Assembly: GCA_949825025.1 (NCBI GenBank)
Contig: OX463780.1
Coordinates: forward strand, 48,195,280 to 48,259,279
Source of the DNA: Siphlonurus alternatus
Taxonomy: Eukaryota > Arthropoda > Insecta > Ephemeroptera > Siphlonuridae
Reading direction: 5' to 3'
DNA length: 64,000 nucleotides
Both the position numbers and the translations under genes were made by a program. Under the pieces are notes generated by a model that had not been told where the DNA came from, did no database searches, and worked only from the letters and a program-made list of their open reading frames with translations. Of the stretch, positions 14,501-27,515 are shown piece by piece. Position 1 is the stretch's first letter, and each line of letters begins with the position of its first letter.

Positions 14501-16504
14501 AATTTGATAACATTGATTAACAATGCAGTGTTAGGAAATTAATTGCATGGGTTATAATGTATCAAAAGAAACAGGCGTATATAATAAATAAATGAAACTG
14601 TAAATAATATTAAAATAATTTGATTGAAAGAATATTGTCTTTCAAAATTCACAAGTCATAAAATATCACCAACCATAATTATATGTAAAGATGTCAACTT
14701 TACAAAAAATATGTTCGTTTTAAATAAAAGTACTGCACACTTGTAAATTAATTATATAGTGCATAAATAATATGTTACAATATACCTTGAATTACTATAT
14801 TTTTATATTAAATAGCTGTTTTTATTATTATAACTTATAGGCAATTATATGATACACAATTTATAATTTTGATTAATCTTATAGTGTATAATTTGAAGCA
14901 TTACTAAATAGTGTGGCAAAAATACTTAATAGACGTTAAAAACCCCAATTATTATCATAAATGTGTCTTTCAGGCCGCGATATTCAATCGAATATAAAAA
15001 GGAAAAAACAATGACGAAAACAACTATATATAAAATAATATAAAATAACAGAAATAATATATGCAACTGAAACATATAACATATCATAAATATACGATTA
15101 ATACTTCGCACGTATTAAAATGCAAACATATAGCACGTATGAATGAACATTAAAAAAATATACAATGAAAAAGGGTACTTGAAAATGTAGTAACCTAATT
15201 ATGGTTATATTTCATATAGTAAAGTATTTTGCATTTAACTATTGTATTGTTATTGACGCGTCGTTATGACGTAATTCCAAAGTGACGTCAGAAGTTCCGT
15301 AGTTTCTTGATCAGCTGTCGAAGCTAGGGGTGTAGAACCACAGCGATGTGGGGGGTGAAATAAGAGAGGGGGATGCGTCACCCCCTTATTATTGTGAATT
15401 ACCCCTACATGACTACCCACCGAAGTATTAAAAAGTGCACAAGTACAGTACAGCATCCCTAGGGTATCTATAGAGACTGCTGCATACCATCAAGTAATAC
15501 AATAGCTACACAGAGGGGGAGACAGGTGCATATGCATGCAATTGCACTTTACTGGAACTGTGAAAATTATAAGATATAGTGGTGGGTACTTTAGGGAAAT
15601 TATTATTAAGTATACGATGAGATTTTATAATATTTATTCCCATATGTTTTATTACAAATAAATAATAAGGATTTTTTTAATTAAAAAATAGTATTTTTAC
15701 ATATTTATACAATGTTAAATCAATATATGTATACAAATATTATATTCTGGAAGCATTGATAAGTTTATTGATTAATAATTATTACTCTATCAATCAATAA
15801 AACGCATCATCGTATGTTATTATTAATACATATAACTGCTATTTCATAATGCACATAGCCATTAGCCATATAATTTATTACTTTTTATTGACTACACGAT
15901 AACATAATATATAAAATTGTATTTTCTATAGCAATATTTTTGCTAACACTATATTTATATTATGAGCATAAGTTCATAAAATATAATAATCAAATCCTAA
16001 AAGTTAATAGAAAATTCGAATTAATAAATTATTTATTTATTATTAAAAATTTAATAAAGTCTTCTGCTCGTTGTTAGTAAACAAAGTATTGTTACATACA
16101 GAAGATTTTGTTACTTTATAAATATTTTATTCTACTTGTAAACATTATCTTATAAATTAAATACACAATTGAATTTTATTTTGTCTATATTAAAGTTATT
16201 TTGCCTGATGCAGAACAGTGTTTTGTCACGTCTCATGAAGCAAACAATTATCGCAGTGAGAATAATTAAGGGTGTGTTTGACACCGGGAATTACACACCA
16301 CAAAACTAATTTACTGTTTTAATTATTATAATCAGTACACGAGAAAGGGGGACGGAAAAGGTGACAAAAGTTCTGTCATTGAAAAGACAGAAGCAGAACT
16401 TTCAAGATGAGATAAAATGTGCATGCAATTTTTTATTGAAAATATTTGGAACCTCAATATTTTTCAGATTTTTCAAAGTCTCTAACATTAATAATATTAA
16501 CGCA
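11591..16504. other. AT-rich, no confirmed gene
   Basis: Contains the CCGGAAGT repeat (12360), TGACGTCA at 13006 and 15283, and a GC-richer stretch at 13730-13965 with two overlapping minus-strand frames (71 and 62 codons). One frame has R-L-V-I-L-D-D-A-S, which recalls an ABC-type Walker B, but this is too little to call. Another GC-richer patch is at 15250-15470. Confidence 0.5.
12360..12385. repeat. CCGGAAGTAGCCGGAAGT repeat
   Basis: CCCTCCGGAAGTAGCCGGAA, also inverted at 31134-31160 (ACTTCCGGCTACTTCCGGAG) and at 62719-62740 (CATCCGGAAGTAGCCGAATG). Single ACTTCCGG sites lie at 31731, 62848 and 63009. Part of a dispersed family whose limits I cannot set; the core is an ETS-type site. Confidence 0.55.
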
Positions 16505-16572
16505 AAACGCTGTGACGTCATATTCATGTGAAATTTTAACACGTAAGCATACATGACCATGACGTCACAGCA
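16505..16572. repeat. Short TGACGTCA foldback, related to the 24.6-kb element
   Basis: ACGCTGTGACGTCATATTCATG and ACCATGACGTCACAGCATG face each other across about 30 bp. The layout matches the inner hairpin of the 24634-24910 element, without its outer ends. Confidence 0.6.
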
Positions 16573-19321
16573 TGCAGTACAATTTTAAAGTTAGTAGAGT
16601 TAAAAAAAATATGGAAAAAATTACTCAAAGTTAAACGCCATTTTACCCTTTCGGCTGTAGCCAGGTATTTATTAACCTTGTCAGTAAGAGTTATCTTGTG
16701 ACCAAGCTAGGGCTTACCAGACCCCAAAACCCTTTCTAAAGTATTTTATCTAAAATATATCTGCAAATTAAAATACTATATTTATTTTCTTTCAGATGAT
16801 GTAGTCTTAGAAATAAATTCTGAACTATATTTGAACTAATTCATAATTATTTATTAAAGCTACCAAGTTATTGGCTATAATAAAGATATCAATGTTTTTT
16901 AATACGGTGATCAAAACTCAATGCTAAACCCACATAAAAATAAATCTTTGAAATGTGACGTCACGATGCTGAATATGGATTGATTTGATATTCTGAGTGA
17001 CTTCTGACATCTCATCCCCTCATATTCAATTTGATATCTTACAAATCCCTCCGGTCCATGTTTATTTTTATAGTAATAATATTTGAGCAAGATTGAATTC
17101 CTTCCGTATATTCCAACCCAATTTATCTTCACATATGATCGATATCATAGGTGTGAGAGGGGAAAAGATTAACATTTATGAAGCTTCATATTCTTTAGAA
17201 TTTAAATAAGTTGACAAATATGATTTAAATCCTCGGCTTATCCATTCCTGATGTCAAAACAGGATTTTAAAATGTCAACTTTATCTAATTTATTCTGTCA
17301 ACACCACGGTAAGCTTACTAGAGTTAAGTCCAATGGCTGTTCTATATATAATACAGTAGGTGGTGTGCGCGTCTAAAATGTATAGGCCAGCTTTGTAAAA
17401 AGTTTATTAGAATTAAATTTTAGCAGCCGGCATTCAAATTAAATTCTCTCTCTCTCTCTCTCTCTTTCAATTTATTCATCCTTCATATAAAGGCAATTCA
17501 TTAATAACGGTGAATTCATTATCTCTTACGTTAGCATAAAATTCTCTTTTCCTTTGCAATATTCGTTTTTTGGAACTTATCTTTTGTAAGCATATAAAAA
17601 GAATTTTCATTTTCTTTATAAAAGCATCAATATTTTCTATAATTTCTTTAATCTATTTTTCTTTTTTACTTTGCATACCATCTTTCTCTCTCTCTTAGCT
17701 AGAACAACAAACCACACCACCAAAGTGATGACAAAGACATTTGCGTGCACCTTAATTAATTTACTTCATCAACCTTGCATGCAATCTCGGCATTCAGACA
17801 GTTTTTAATCTACCACCGCTCTCCCCTATATTATTGGAGGGACTGTCGGGGGCTGCAGGGAAATGAATGCGTGATGAGAGGAGACGAGCAAACTTTGGAA
17901 TAACAATTTACTACGTCGAACTTTTAATCGACATTTAATTAATGGAATGGAATCTTTCGTATCTAGAGTTTTGGAAATTAATTAGAAAATCGTTTAAAAT
18001 ATTTCAGATCACCCTTCATTGCGTGGAAATATTCTGTGACCAATAGATGGCCGCGTATACTGTCGATATTAGAAATAATAATATACTGCCATGCATCTGT
18101 TGGCCGTAAGGGATTTTTTTTTTTAATTTTCAAGGGAAATTAGTGTACTTTATATAGTTGTTATATATTATTGACTTTATTGTTAAAAAAATTAAATTTT
18201 TAACCAAGAAATTAATTTAAAACTTGTGTTTTTTTTTTATTTTTTTTGTGGAAGGAAGATCTTACATTTACTCGTATAATCCTGATTTTACGTCTAAAGG
18301 ACTACTCGCTTGTATTTCAACTTTTATTAGAGGTCTAAAAAGCATAGCACTTAAATACACATTATATATAAATGGGTTGGGTTTCACGAAAAATGTATGT
18401 ATAGAAAGATAACCATATTTTTCACTAAATATGGGATGGGATGGTATTAACCGAGTTTAGTGAGAAAGATGGATATCTTCCAAGTTTTATCCTTAGTAAA
18501 TCTTTAAATATTGATATCAAATTTATAATGTTCCACATCTAACGCAATATCTTAAAATTTATACACGTTAACAATTACGATTGAATATCATTAGCCATTT
18601 AAAAAATAGTCAACACTTTGCTTTCTTCTTAAATACAAAAATATTTTCTTTGCAGCTTTTGCAATTAAATGATAATATACAGAAAACCAACATAGTAGTT
18701 GCGCTAAATAAAATAAAAGTCAATTTTCATGGCAATTGTTCATTATAACGTTCTGAACTTTGCTCGTTTCTTATAGTCGTTTTTATATTTTTTTCCTCGT
18801 ATAAAAAAATAAACTATACCGCATAAATGAAACCACAAACTACCCTTGTTTAAAAATATAGCTACTGCAATATTAATAAAACTTTGTTATAGCTAGCAAT
18901 AAAATACTAAAATATCAACTTTTACTACTTCTTGTTTTTTGTATAATACGATCTGCATACTATAATATTATTGATAAGGCAATAAAATGGAATATAGGAA
19001 ATCTGCATCGCATGTTAGTGTTATATTATTAAGTAGAGAACTCATGTGTTTTTACGAACACTGCAAAGATCATCTGAATTACTTAAATACATTGGACATT
19101 TGCTTGACTTATTTAGTACCACCTGAAATAATAATAAGAAATCTTGATCGAGACGGCTTGATCTTTGTTTTTATTTAATTTGCTTGAGCTGCAATGCAAT
19201 CCAATAGATAAATATGCATATTTTGAATTCTGGGACAGATATAACTCAGATATAACAATAAGATTTAGATTAAGAAAAAACCTTTGTACCTCTATGTTGT
19301 ATTATGTACAGCCACACGAGG
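16573..19321. other. AT-rich, no gene seen
   Basis: TGACGTCA at 16956, a short CT tract at 17445, CT-rich stretches near 17690 and a repeat fragment near 18440. Frames at 18224 and 18987 lack coding bias. Confidence 0.55.
17445..17467. repeat. (CT)n microsatellite, short
   Basis: About 23 bp of CT repeats. Confidence 0.95.
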
Positions 19322-19446
<125 letters not shown>

Positions 19447-20586
19447 ATCCCCTGAAAGTTAAAATTCAACTTTCATCATCAGCTGCATTCATCGTATCGT
19501 CCACAAAAAGAGCGGGGGTAAGAAGGGTTTATCATTTGATTTATGTTTCAAAATGTTTTGTTGTTGTTTTTATGTTTTTTTTTAAATGCAGATATATTAT
19601 AATGGATGTATTATAATAATAATATTCTATGGTAATGTTACTGCTTGTGCCTTGTACATAATAAATCTTAAATTTATCTTAATTGTATAATAATATATAT
19701 GTATGCTGTTATGTATACTTGTGTGAATAAAAAATAAAACAAATAAAGTTCGTTAAATTTAAATTCACTAAAAGTTAGCCGCCATTATGGTTTCTTACCC
19801 CCGAGTATTAGGCCACCCACCTTACCATGTCCATGAGACAACAGAGCGGTGTATTGTTGCATACAAGAAATATAGATAAAATATTGAACAAATATTAGCC
19901 ATTCGAATCTGCAGGCGTAATGTCAATTAGAAAATTAAAAATTAATAACAGTGGTATTCAAGTAGGTCCAGTAAACATTTTTTTTTTTAAATTTTCTAAT
20001 TAGAAAAATGGAAGGAACGTAAATTTACGCTGTGAAAAGAAAAAAAAAAATATACTTTCTGACAAAACAAACAATATACTCACATGACGGGTTGCAATGT
20101 ATTATTTATTAAAACATCATATAAATACATATACAGATTCCAACATTTATAATTCACATTTAAAAATTGTCATAATATTTTTATATTTAATTGCAAGCTG
20201 TAATTAAGTATAAGTTCATTGTTTGTGTGATTTCAACGTGCTGTAAGGTAAGCTCGCAACGAAGCCCGCAGAGTGCTTTACTTGTCTTCACAAAATCCCT
20301 CCATTGTTTGAAGTAAACCAGACTGTACGACTTTAAACATTGACTTTAACATCCCCTCATTTATCGTCACTGAATCGAAATGAAAGAAAATAATTAAAAT
20401 TTATGAACTAAATAGAAATAATTCTCACGTGGGATTAATAACAAGTTTTAATATAGTTACCTTTTTTATTTATGCATGCAGTAAAGGGTGGAATATTAAA
20501 AAAAAAAAAAAAATGTAATTTTTTTTCCTACTGCGAACACTCAGGTATGTTATGATGATATGCAAGAGAGGGGTAGAGGGAAAGTG

Positions 20587-20722
<136 letters not shown>

Positions 20723-21244
20723 TATACAGGGGCCAGTGAGAGGAAAGAGAGAGAAGACAGTAGCTCAAAGATGATCTACTACACTCCTTGTGGATACGCT
20801 GCAGCGGTCGACGTACACATGATAATATACACTGTACTGTACGGAGGGCGGGAGGGGGGGTGACTCACTTCAACATGGAGCTTTGTTTGCATCGAGTAAT
20901 GGCGCGGCAGTCTGCAGTATATGTAACAAACGAGGGGTGCTGTGTTCCGCCAAGTACAGCACTGGACGACAAGATGCGAGCACGTGATGAGAAAATCATT
21001 ACCTGCACCTTCTTGATAATTTTCACCTCGGAAAAGTAACACATCAATTGTATATTAGCTTGTCAAACGAAAAGCACTCAATATTTATCTTTATCAATCA
21101 AAAAATATAATTACTTGTATATTATAATATCAAGTTTTCCAGGTAAACTCAAAGCCATGAAGATATAACGTTTTATTTACAATTAATTCGTATACTTGAA
21201 ACGGAAAATATCCTTTCAAAAAAAGAGCAAAGCTATTTACGTAA

Positions 21245-21350
21245 ATTGATTACGATTCACGAAGGAAGTTAACCAATATTTTAATTAAGTTATTTTGATT
21301 TCTCTCTATAACCAGGGTTAATAGTGTCATTAAATTAAGCTGATGCTAAG
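21245..21350. repeat. GATTCACGAAGGAAGTTAACC dispersed repeat
   Basis: GATTCACGAAGGAAGTTAAC, then AACCAGGGTTAATAGTGTCA and AAGCTGATGCTAAG. Related pieces are at 7438-7495 (AACCGCGGTTAATG), 18440-18490, 39003-39240 (split by a MITE) and 56150-56275. The central ACC-GGTTA palindrome is the best-kept part. Confidence 0.5.
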
Positions 21351-22457
21351 TTCTGTAATTATTAAAAAAAAAACTGGAAAATTCCATTTATTAAGCATAT
21401 TAAATTGCTAATAATTAATGCTATACCTAAAAATGTGCTCCATATAGAGATGTAATTATATTCATATTATATAAAGTGTGATTTAGTTTGACACTTTACA
21501 TTCAATTTAAGCGTCCATTGTTCTCATAATTGTTATTCTGCTTTAATTAAATGAGCATTTGTTCAGTAAACTTTTCATTGTTACGGATGTAAGATATCGA
21601 TCCATTTTATCGAGAGACGACATGCCAGTAAAAAGAAGCTGATGTATCGCCTAGCAGTTTGCAGGTGTACAACGACCCCCATTAGAGTTCCGGTTTATGA
21701 ACCGGCACGTAGACTGGTTATCCGGCTTACCAAAGATCATGTAAGATATATTACACACAACGATCAGACAAGACTCTTGCAACTCTCAAGTAAAATAGCA
21801 CGTTCTCTAGTGGCACTTGATCGACAAGTATACTCTTGTCGCAAAAATCACGACATTATGGTCTTTATTCTCTATTAAAAAACGATTAATATTTTTGTAT
21901 GGAAACACTAGCTGCAGCCCATATTAATTTATATTTACCTCGGACTCGGGTGTAATTTGACTCGTGTTCGATCCGTGAGGTTTATTGTTACAAGTTAAAA
22001 ACTTACAAAAGAAGAAGGCGTTACAAACACGTTGAAAACCAAGCTGTACGTCCTATTGCAATAAAGTTAGATCTTTTCCCACAGGTGAAGGACTTAAATT
22101 GAAACTATTTCGTGTTTTAAAGAAAATGCGCATACTCCACAGTGACGTCACACCATATAGTGCGAACTACCCACACTGCCCCGGAAAATGGTGTTGTTAA
22201 TTCTTCAAGCGTTATTTTTTTCTTCAGACACGCATTTCAAGTGTTATTTTTTCTGTAAAGACTTACCAGCATAAAAAGTACTGCATACAGTAGTTCTAAC
22301 ACTATAATAAATGAAAAACATTCACTAAAAACGTTACAAATTTTCACGTCAAAGGTTAAAATTTAAACACTTGAAAATTAAATTGTTTGAAGTTAATCAC
22401 TTTGTGCTCAATTAGTGTTTACCGAAAAAAAATAACAATATTTTTCACAATGTGGAA

Positions 22458-22580
22458 ACTAGGTTTTCTTTTCATCGTGTTTGTAATGTCCTCGTCCATT
22501 CGTTGACATTTTTGAAATGAAAATCCTCACTTTCCGAAGACAGACGAAGTTCTCCCGAACCTTCACGACGAAAACCAAGT
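22458..22580. mobile_element. ACTTGGTTTTCGTCGTG element, copy 1
   Basis: Left ACTAGGTTTTCTTTTCATCG, right CACGACGAAAACCAAGT (inverse). The interior GTGTTTGTAATGTCCTCGTC matches the copy at 38844. Confidence 0.65.
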
Positions 22581-24633
22581 CAAATATGACGATCTGTAGT
22601 TTTCATATCTTGGACCTCTGAGATCGATCTACCGATATTAAGAGTTGGACATCGTAGGATCTACGTGCGAAGATTTCAGCCAGTAGAGACTAATGTGATT
22701 TATATCATGGTCAGCTGGGAGTGTTAAAATGTAATAACCAAGATTGGTGTGATGAGAGATGGCAGTGCTCTTGCATGTGATAACAAATTAATATTTTATA
22801 GCTCCTTTTTTAAGAACGTAATCTTGAGTGGGCAGTGATACATAAATAATATTATAAAAATCGACTGATATTATATTTTACTGTATATCAAACATTTTAT
22901 TTTACATTCTTAAAAAGATCCAGTTTCAGTGTATCATTGGCATCACTAATACAGTATCTTCATAATATTAATATTGAAATTTGGTTGAAAATTGATAATT
23001 TTGAAATCAAAGATCATGAAACTAATTTGTGCTGATAAAACATAATAAAACTCTGGATTAAAAAAATTCCCCTAGACAATAATCATATTCATATAAATTA
23101 ATATTGTACTGATACGTCAATCAGTGCTACTACCTATACAACCACCTAACCTGAGCCATACTTCCTTTAACGTTTTGCTAGTAAAGAATTGTAATCATTA
23201 AACAAAATAAAAATTTCTTAGGACTTTTTATTTTCGAACATCATCATCTCAAGCGCATTGCAGGTAAAGTTGATGTTCATAAAAGTAAAAATACCCCAAT
23301 TTACCGATTTTATGGACTCCCATTATCGTTAAAACTCGATTGTTTTCAAACATCGAATCATACATTAGTACCGAAGTCGTATTAAAAACACACGTGGGTT
23401 GTTTCGAACGATGTAATAAAATGATGTTTCTCATCCAAACATTAATATTACATTTTGGAAAAAGTGTTTCTATTTACGTCACGGCTGTCGATAATCAATA
23501 ATTTTAAATTAGGGAAGCAATTTCGAATTATTGATCTCACCTCCGCAGAATCTCTAAAAAGAGAGATAAAAAAAGTGTAGGAGAAAAGATAATAAAATAA
23601 AATGGCTACAATATAACTTAATTATAAACTTGAGTTTTCTGAATATTAAATTAACTTTTATAAAAAAAGCAACATCGTAGGATTAAATTTTCATTATAAA
23701 ATTTTTCCCTTACGTAGAAAAAATGCAAAAATCTAAGCTTGGAGTTAAACCAGAGATTGTAAAGTTTGATGTTACGAGAACTTTGCCCTCGCTTTTTGCT
23801 GGCACCGGATGTGACACCAGACCCTTCTTGTCAGTAAATTAGCACGAGTTTGCATTTTAACTAACCTGACTCTTCGCAGTGTATAATATCAGTAAGTTGA
23901 ATTTACTTTATATATAATATAAGGCGTGAATATTGTTAGACGGATGATCATTTTTTTGTTGATTCTCATTTCAAAAAATTGAATTTTTATTATTTAATAT
24001 TATGTACAGTGCATGACAAACAATAATGATAAAACGGGTTTAAAAGTCATCCATATTCAATACAGAGAAGCGAGATAAGAAACTAACATGCACCCATTTA
24101 ATCGCCGGGCCTTTTTAATATTAAAATATAATATAGATTATTTTCATAATAATGAACATTTACACAAACACACTGCAATTATTAAATTTAAATAAAATAT
24201 AGATGATGAATTGTATGACTGAATCTTCAACATTAATTTTCTTCATCCGTTAGAACTGATTTTAAATTAAGAAGGAATATTTTCATATTTTCTATATTTT
24301 TTAAAACAATAGAGTGGAAATCATGATAAATGGAACATTTTCGAGTGTAAATTTTAGCTCGCTGATAGATAGGAATATACGTTATAATTTTGAAGTGTAC
24401 TTTTGAACTGTGTGAATTTTATTTGCAACAAGAAGTTCGCGACAACTTTGCACACTAATTGCGTTGTTCATGTGTAAGAATACATTTAACAAGACTGACA
24501 TGTATATCAAATTATCTCACTCAAGATGTCATACAGAATCGACAACTTTCATCGGGTCGAAAGGGTTGATTTTCGTGACTTTTGACCATGACATGTTAAA
24601 AGTAACTGAAATGTAGCAAAAGAGGGTGGAATT
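22581..24633. other. AT-rich, nothing recognised
   Basis: No feature beyond short AT-biased frames. Confidence 0.55.
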
Positions 24634-24910
24634 TTGCATATTTGGATAATAGTCGTGTATTTAAATTACAATTTTTTTTTTTACCCCTCTAAACTCAAAT
24701 TCGAGGGTAAAAACTCTGTGACGTCATAGTCATGCAACGTATTTCCCTAAGCTTGTGTTTTAAGTATCTGCATGAATGATGACTATGACGTCATAGCGTT
24801 TTGCAGCACGATTTCAAGACTGTTACTACTCAGGTGTTAGACGGTTAAAAAAAAAATCTGAAAAAATTCTGACAGTACATAATTTGAGCGTCTTGTATCC
24901 AAATATGCAA
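24634..24910. mobile_element. MITE-like element with 15-bp TIR and internal TGACGTCA hairpin
   Basis: Perfect terminal repeats TTGCATATTTGGATA (24634-24648) and TATCCAAATATGCAA (24896-24910). Inside, TGTGACGTCATAGTCATGCA (24718) and ATGACTATGACGTCATAGCG form an inner inverted repeat. Related inner segments occur at 16505-16572 and 51284-51823. Confidence 0.75.
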
Positions 24911-26141
24911 TAAAAAATATCATGAAAATTAAGGATGCAAATGGACTGAAATTCGTAGAATAAAAGTCAGATATTTGTTTCCTATTTGTTAGATAAATAG
25001 ATCAAAATTAATGTTATTTTTACAAGAGTAGAGGTTGGATTTTATATCCGACAATACAATAACAACTCAATTTGCAGTCATGTACAAAGTTTGGGGTTAT
25101 GTAGATTTTACTGTGCGGTTGTTCAGAGTAAATCGATAAACAATAAATTATTTTGTATCTGGTTTTAATTTTTCAAGAGATCCATTTTATGTTTAGAGAT
25201 TGGACTTGTGATTGGCTGAAATGGCCTCGTAAAATAAGTCATTCAATTTCAAAACCTTGTGTTCTCCGCTTTATTATAAATTTAACATTTTAGTTTTTTT
25301 ATTATATAATATAAAGGAAAGGTTGCGGCAAAGTGGACATTTTTTTTAAGGATACAACCCTTATATGGCGGGGTAATGGGTAAGGATAAGGGAGGGTGGC
25401 CACGGCCTGCACCATTTTCTGGTTAGAGACTGAGGGAACCGTGGAAAACCTCAGTCAGGACGGACACCTCTACTTTTTAATCAATGGGCCTAAGTGATGT
25501 CCAAAGTCTGGGGAACCACACACAAGTGCATCACTGTACTTGCACTATATAGCGTTTGCTTGGCTTTGTTGTTGTTTACATTCAGCAGTAGTAATACTGA
25601 GAGGGAACTGGAATCACTTGATTTATTCCTCCTAATTTAACATATTTTTATTATTTTTTAGTAATAATATATACGTAAGAAATAAATATACATAACTTGA
25701 ACATATACATTTTTTTTTATTTTACCTATTCTTTATCATTATTTTTTGTTGTGCCGTTTCCCCCTCGTATTCAAAAGTCCGCGGGGAAAGCAATGGTCAG
25801 TGATTGGCTGATTTTTTTGAAGCATCTTAGGGTCAATATCAGTGCATAAGTGTCCTAAAATGATCATTATTGACGTGAAATTTGGAGTCGATTTACATTT
25901 TATTTAATGATTTATTGTATTTTTCACAGATATCATTGGCAAATATTGTATTTTTTTCCATTTACTTGACATTTCAATCTATCATATAAAATAATTGTCA
26001 AAAGTACCACGATTGTCATATCGCAGAAAATAAATAGTTTTTGGTATGCTACTACCATGTTAAATAGGTGCTTTTTGCCTACATTCACGTGACGTCATAT
26101 TTTTGTGACGTATGGTGAAAGACCTCTATATAAGGTGGAAG
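24911..26141. other. AT-rich with a dispersed-repeat copy
   Basis: The 25310-25560 part is GC-richer and holds the CTGAGGGAACC motif. TGACGTCA at 26090 and a TATATAAGG string near 26127 precede the 5S-derived sequence. Confidence 0.5.
25428..25470 (+). repeat. CTGAGGGAACC dispersed repeat
   Basis: GACTGAGGGAACCGTGGAAA followed by ACCTCAGTCAGGACGG, a semi-palindromic motif also at 11426-11466, 41501-41540, 44699-44751 (diverged) and 59844-59870 (inverted). Its surroundings (25310-25560) are GC-rich but not recognised. Confidence 0.6.
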
Positions 26142-26226
26142 CCATCCAAGTACTAACCACGCTCGACGTAGCTTGACTTCGGTGATCTAACGAGAACCGG
26201 TCAATGTACTGCGCCACGCTCGACCT
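26142..26226 (-). repeat. 5S rRNA-derived sequence (probable SINE3-type head)
   Basis: On the minus strand the sequence reads ACCGGTTCTCGTTAGATCACC, then CGAAGTCAAGCTACG, then GGTTAGTACTTGGATGG. These are the central and 3' internal control regions of 5S rRNA (A-box and C-box) in the right order and spacing. The 5' end of 5S is poorly matched, and the match stops right after the C-box, where a real 5S gene would continue GGTGACC. It is therefore a pseudogene or the promoter head of a 5S-derived SINE. A TATATAAGG string lies just outside the C-box end. Confidence 0.75.
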
Positions 26227-26309
26227 GGGTTAATCGAAAAAGTGTAAAACTGTTTTGGAGGTTTGATTATTGTCGTGTATATAGATCTATTATACGGCAA
26301 ATTAAACAC

Positions 26310-26641
26310 AATGGACAACATACATGAAAAAAATTTATTGCAGAAATGAATAGAGAGTACCAAATTATGCTACTCTGAATTCTCTCAGATTTTTTTGAGA
26401 CCCAGAACTATTTTTAAATAATTATTGAAAGTGCGGCCACGCCCCCTGGAGGCGTCAATAGGCGTCCAGTCTCTATCCTTTTTATTAAGGCTGCAGGGGT
26501 GCCAACTGAAATCAAAGGACTTTCAATAATTATTTAAAAATAGTTCCGCGTCTTAAAAAAATCTGAAAAAATTCAGAGTAGCATAATTTGGTACCCTCCA
26601 TTCATTTCTGAAATAATTTTTTTTCATGTATGTTGTCCATT
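26310..26641. mobile_element. Foldback element, GGACAACATACATG ends
   Basis: Inverted arms of about 120 bp run inward from AATGGACAACATACATGAA through TTATTGCAGAAATGAATAGA and ATAATTATTGAAAGT. They enclose a centre of about 85 bp containing ACGCCCCCTGGAGGCGTCAA. Arms are partly diverged. It lies just upstream of exon A of the rhomboid-like gene. Confidence 0.85.
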
Positions 26642-26913
26642 ATTACATACAAAAAATTGGGACGACTGTCATTCAGTCAGAAATCATAACGCCATATTAA
26701 TCATAATACATTTATGTTATATTTTTCATTTATATTTCTACATGGACGTGTTTGATCTAAAGATTCATCAATCTCAATTCACTGGAGGTATTTCCCCCAC
26801 AGTCGCCCTTTAAACCCCAATAAGAAACTTGTTTAAAGGACAACGCATTTCCCCCAATTTAACTAAGGAGCGTCCTTGACCTAATTCTACAAAATGTCTG
26901 ATATTTGTTTCAG

Positions 26914-26957
26914 GTGCTCAGAGATGTGATAGCACGCCGCGTGTCGCAGGGGCTGCC
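26914..26957 (+). other. 5' part of exon A: 5'UTR or upstream coding
   Basis: Forty-four exon bases lie between the acceptor and the first ATG. Read in the frame of the ATG they contain no stop, so they are either 5'UTR or the continuation of a coding sequence that starts in an upstream exon (split codon at the acceptor). Transcript data would decide. Confidence 0.5.
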
Positions 26958-27170
26958 ATGCGCGCGCTGGCATGGGCGGCAGCGCGGCGGCCCGGTCCCG
27001 CACACAGCCTCTCCAGCACGGCGATGGTGCCACCACCGTCGCACCATGACGAGGATGACGAGGATGGAGGGACGGGGCAGGGTGGTGGTGCGTGTACCAG
27101 TGAGGACGAGCTTGCCTCCTCGGGCTCTGAGCTGGACGAGGCGGAGCAGCGGCGCGAGCTGCTCAATGAC
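26958..27170 (+). CDS. Rhomboid-4/RHBDL3-like protease, exon A (N-terminal, acidic)
   Basis: First recognisable coding exon of a rhomboid-type intramembrane serine protease gene. The exon runs from a TTTGTTTCAG acceptor (first exon base 26914) to a strong donor, GAC|GTGAGT, at 27170/27171. The suggested start ATG is at 26958 and gives 71 codons ending in phase 0; a second in-frame ATG is at 27024 (residue 23). The frame is also open from 26958 back to the acceptor, so the true start could lie in an upstream exon. The product is Ala/Arg/Pro-rich at first, then has an acidic and glycine-rich stretch (residues about 29-45) and a Glu/Ser-rich segment ending E-L-L-N-D. It has no signal peptide or membrane segment, which fits a cytosolic N-terminal extension. 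High GC and GC-rich third positions contrast sharply with the flanks. The assignment rests on exons B and C; this exon alone is low complexity. Confidence 0.7.
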
Positions 27171-27306
27171 GTGAGTTACAGTTGAGAATTTACCTCGTCA
27201 ACTCATCCTTGTCTAAACCTAATATTTTTACCTCGAATATTTCCTATATGGATCTGACCATTAGTAAACTCTGGTGATATATGATCATTCTTTTTAAACG
27301 ACGGTA

Positions 27307-27515
27307 TTATATGATTTCTTACCCCTAATATTAGGCCTCACACCTTACTTCAGACAAAGATTTATCCTGAAAAATATTATACGTTTCAATCTGGCAGCCG
27401 CCAAGCAATAAATAATAATCACCAGCCTCGAACACTCGTCAACTGCATGCACGTTTTTCCCTCTTAAATTTTACACCTTATGTATGAGCAGTGCGGCGGT
27501 GTAATGTTTGATTCA
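27307..27515. repeat. Dispersed repeat shared with 19785-19865
   Basis: ATTTCTTACCCCTAATATTA and GGCCTCACACCTTAC match TTTCTTACCCCCGAGTATTA and GGCCACCCACCTTAC at 19792. Both also share GCGGTGTA(A/T)TG(T) further on, after a longer interval in this copy. Non-coding. Confidence 0.5.

Noticed and set aside
21642..21878. 78-codon + strand ORF
   Set aside because: No domain, no splice context and no clear codon bias; an inverted repeat (CCGGTTTATGAACCGG) inside it suggests repeat DNA.
26905..27174. Alternative ORFs over exon A on both strands (89 and 82 codons)
   Set aside because: Shadows of the GC-rich exon. Only the 26958 frame ends in the phase needed by exons B and C.
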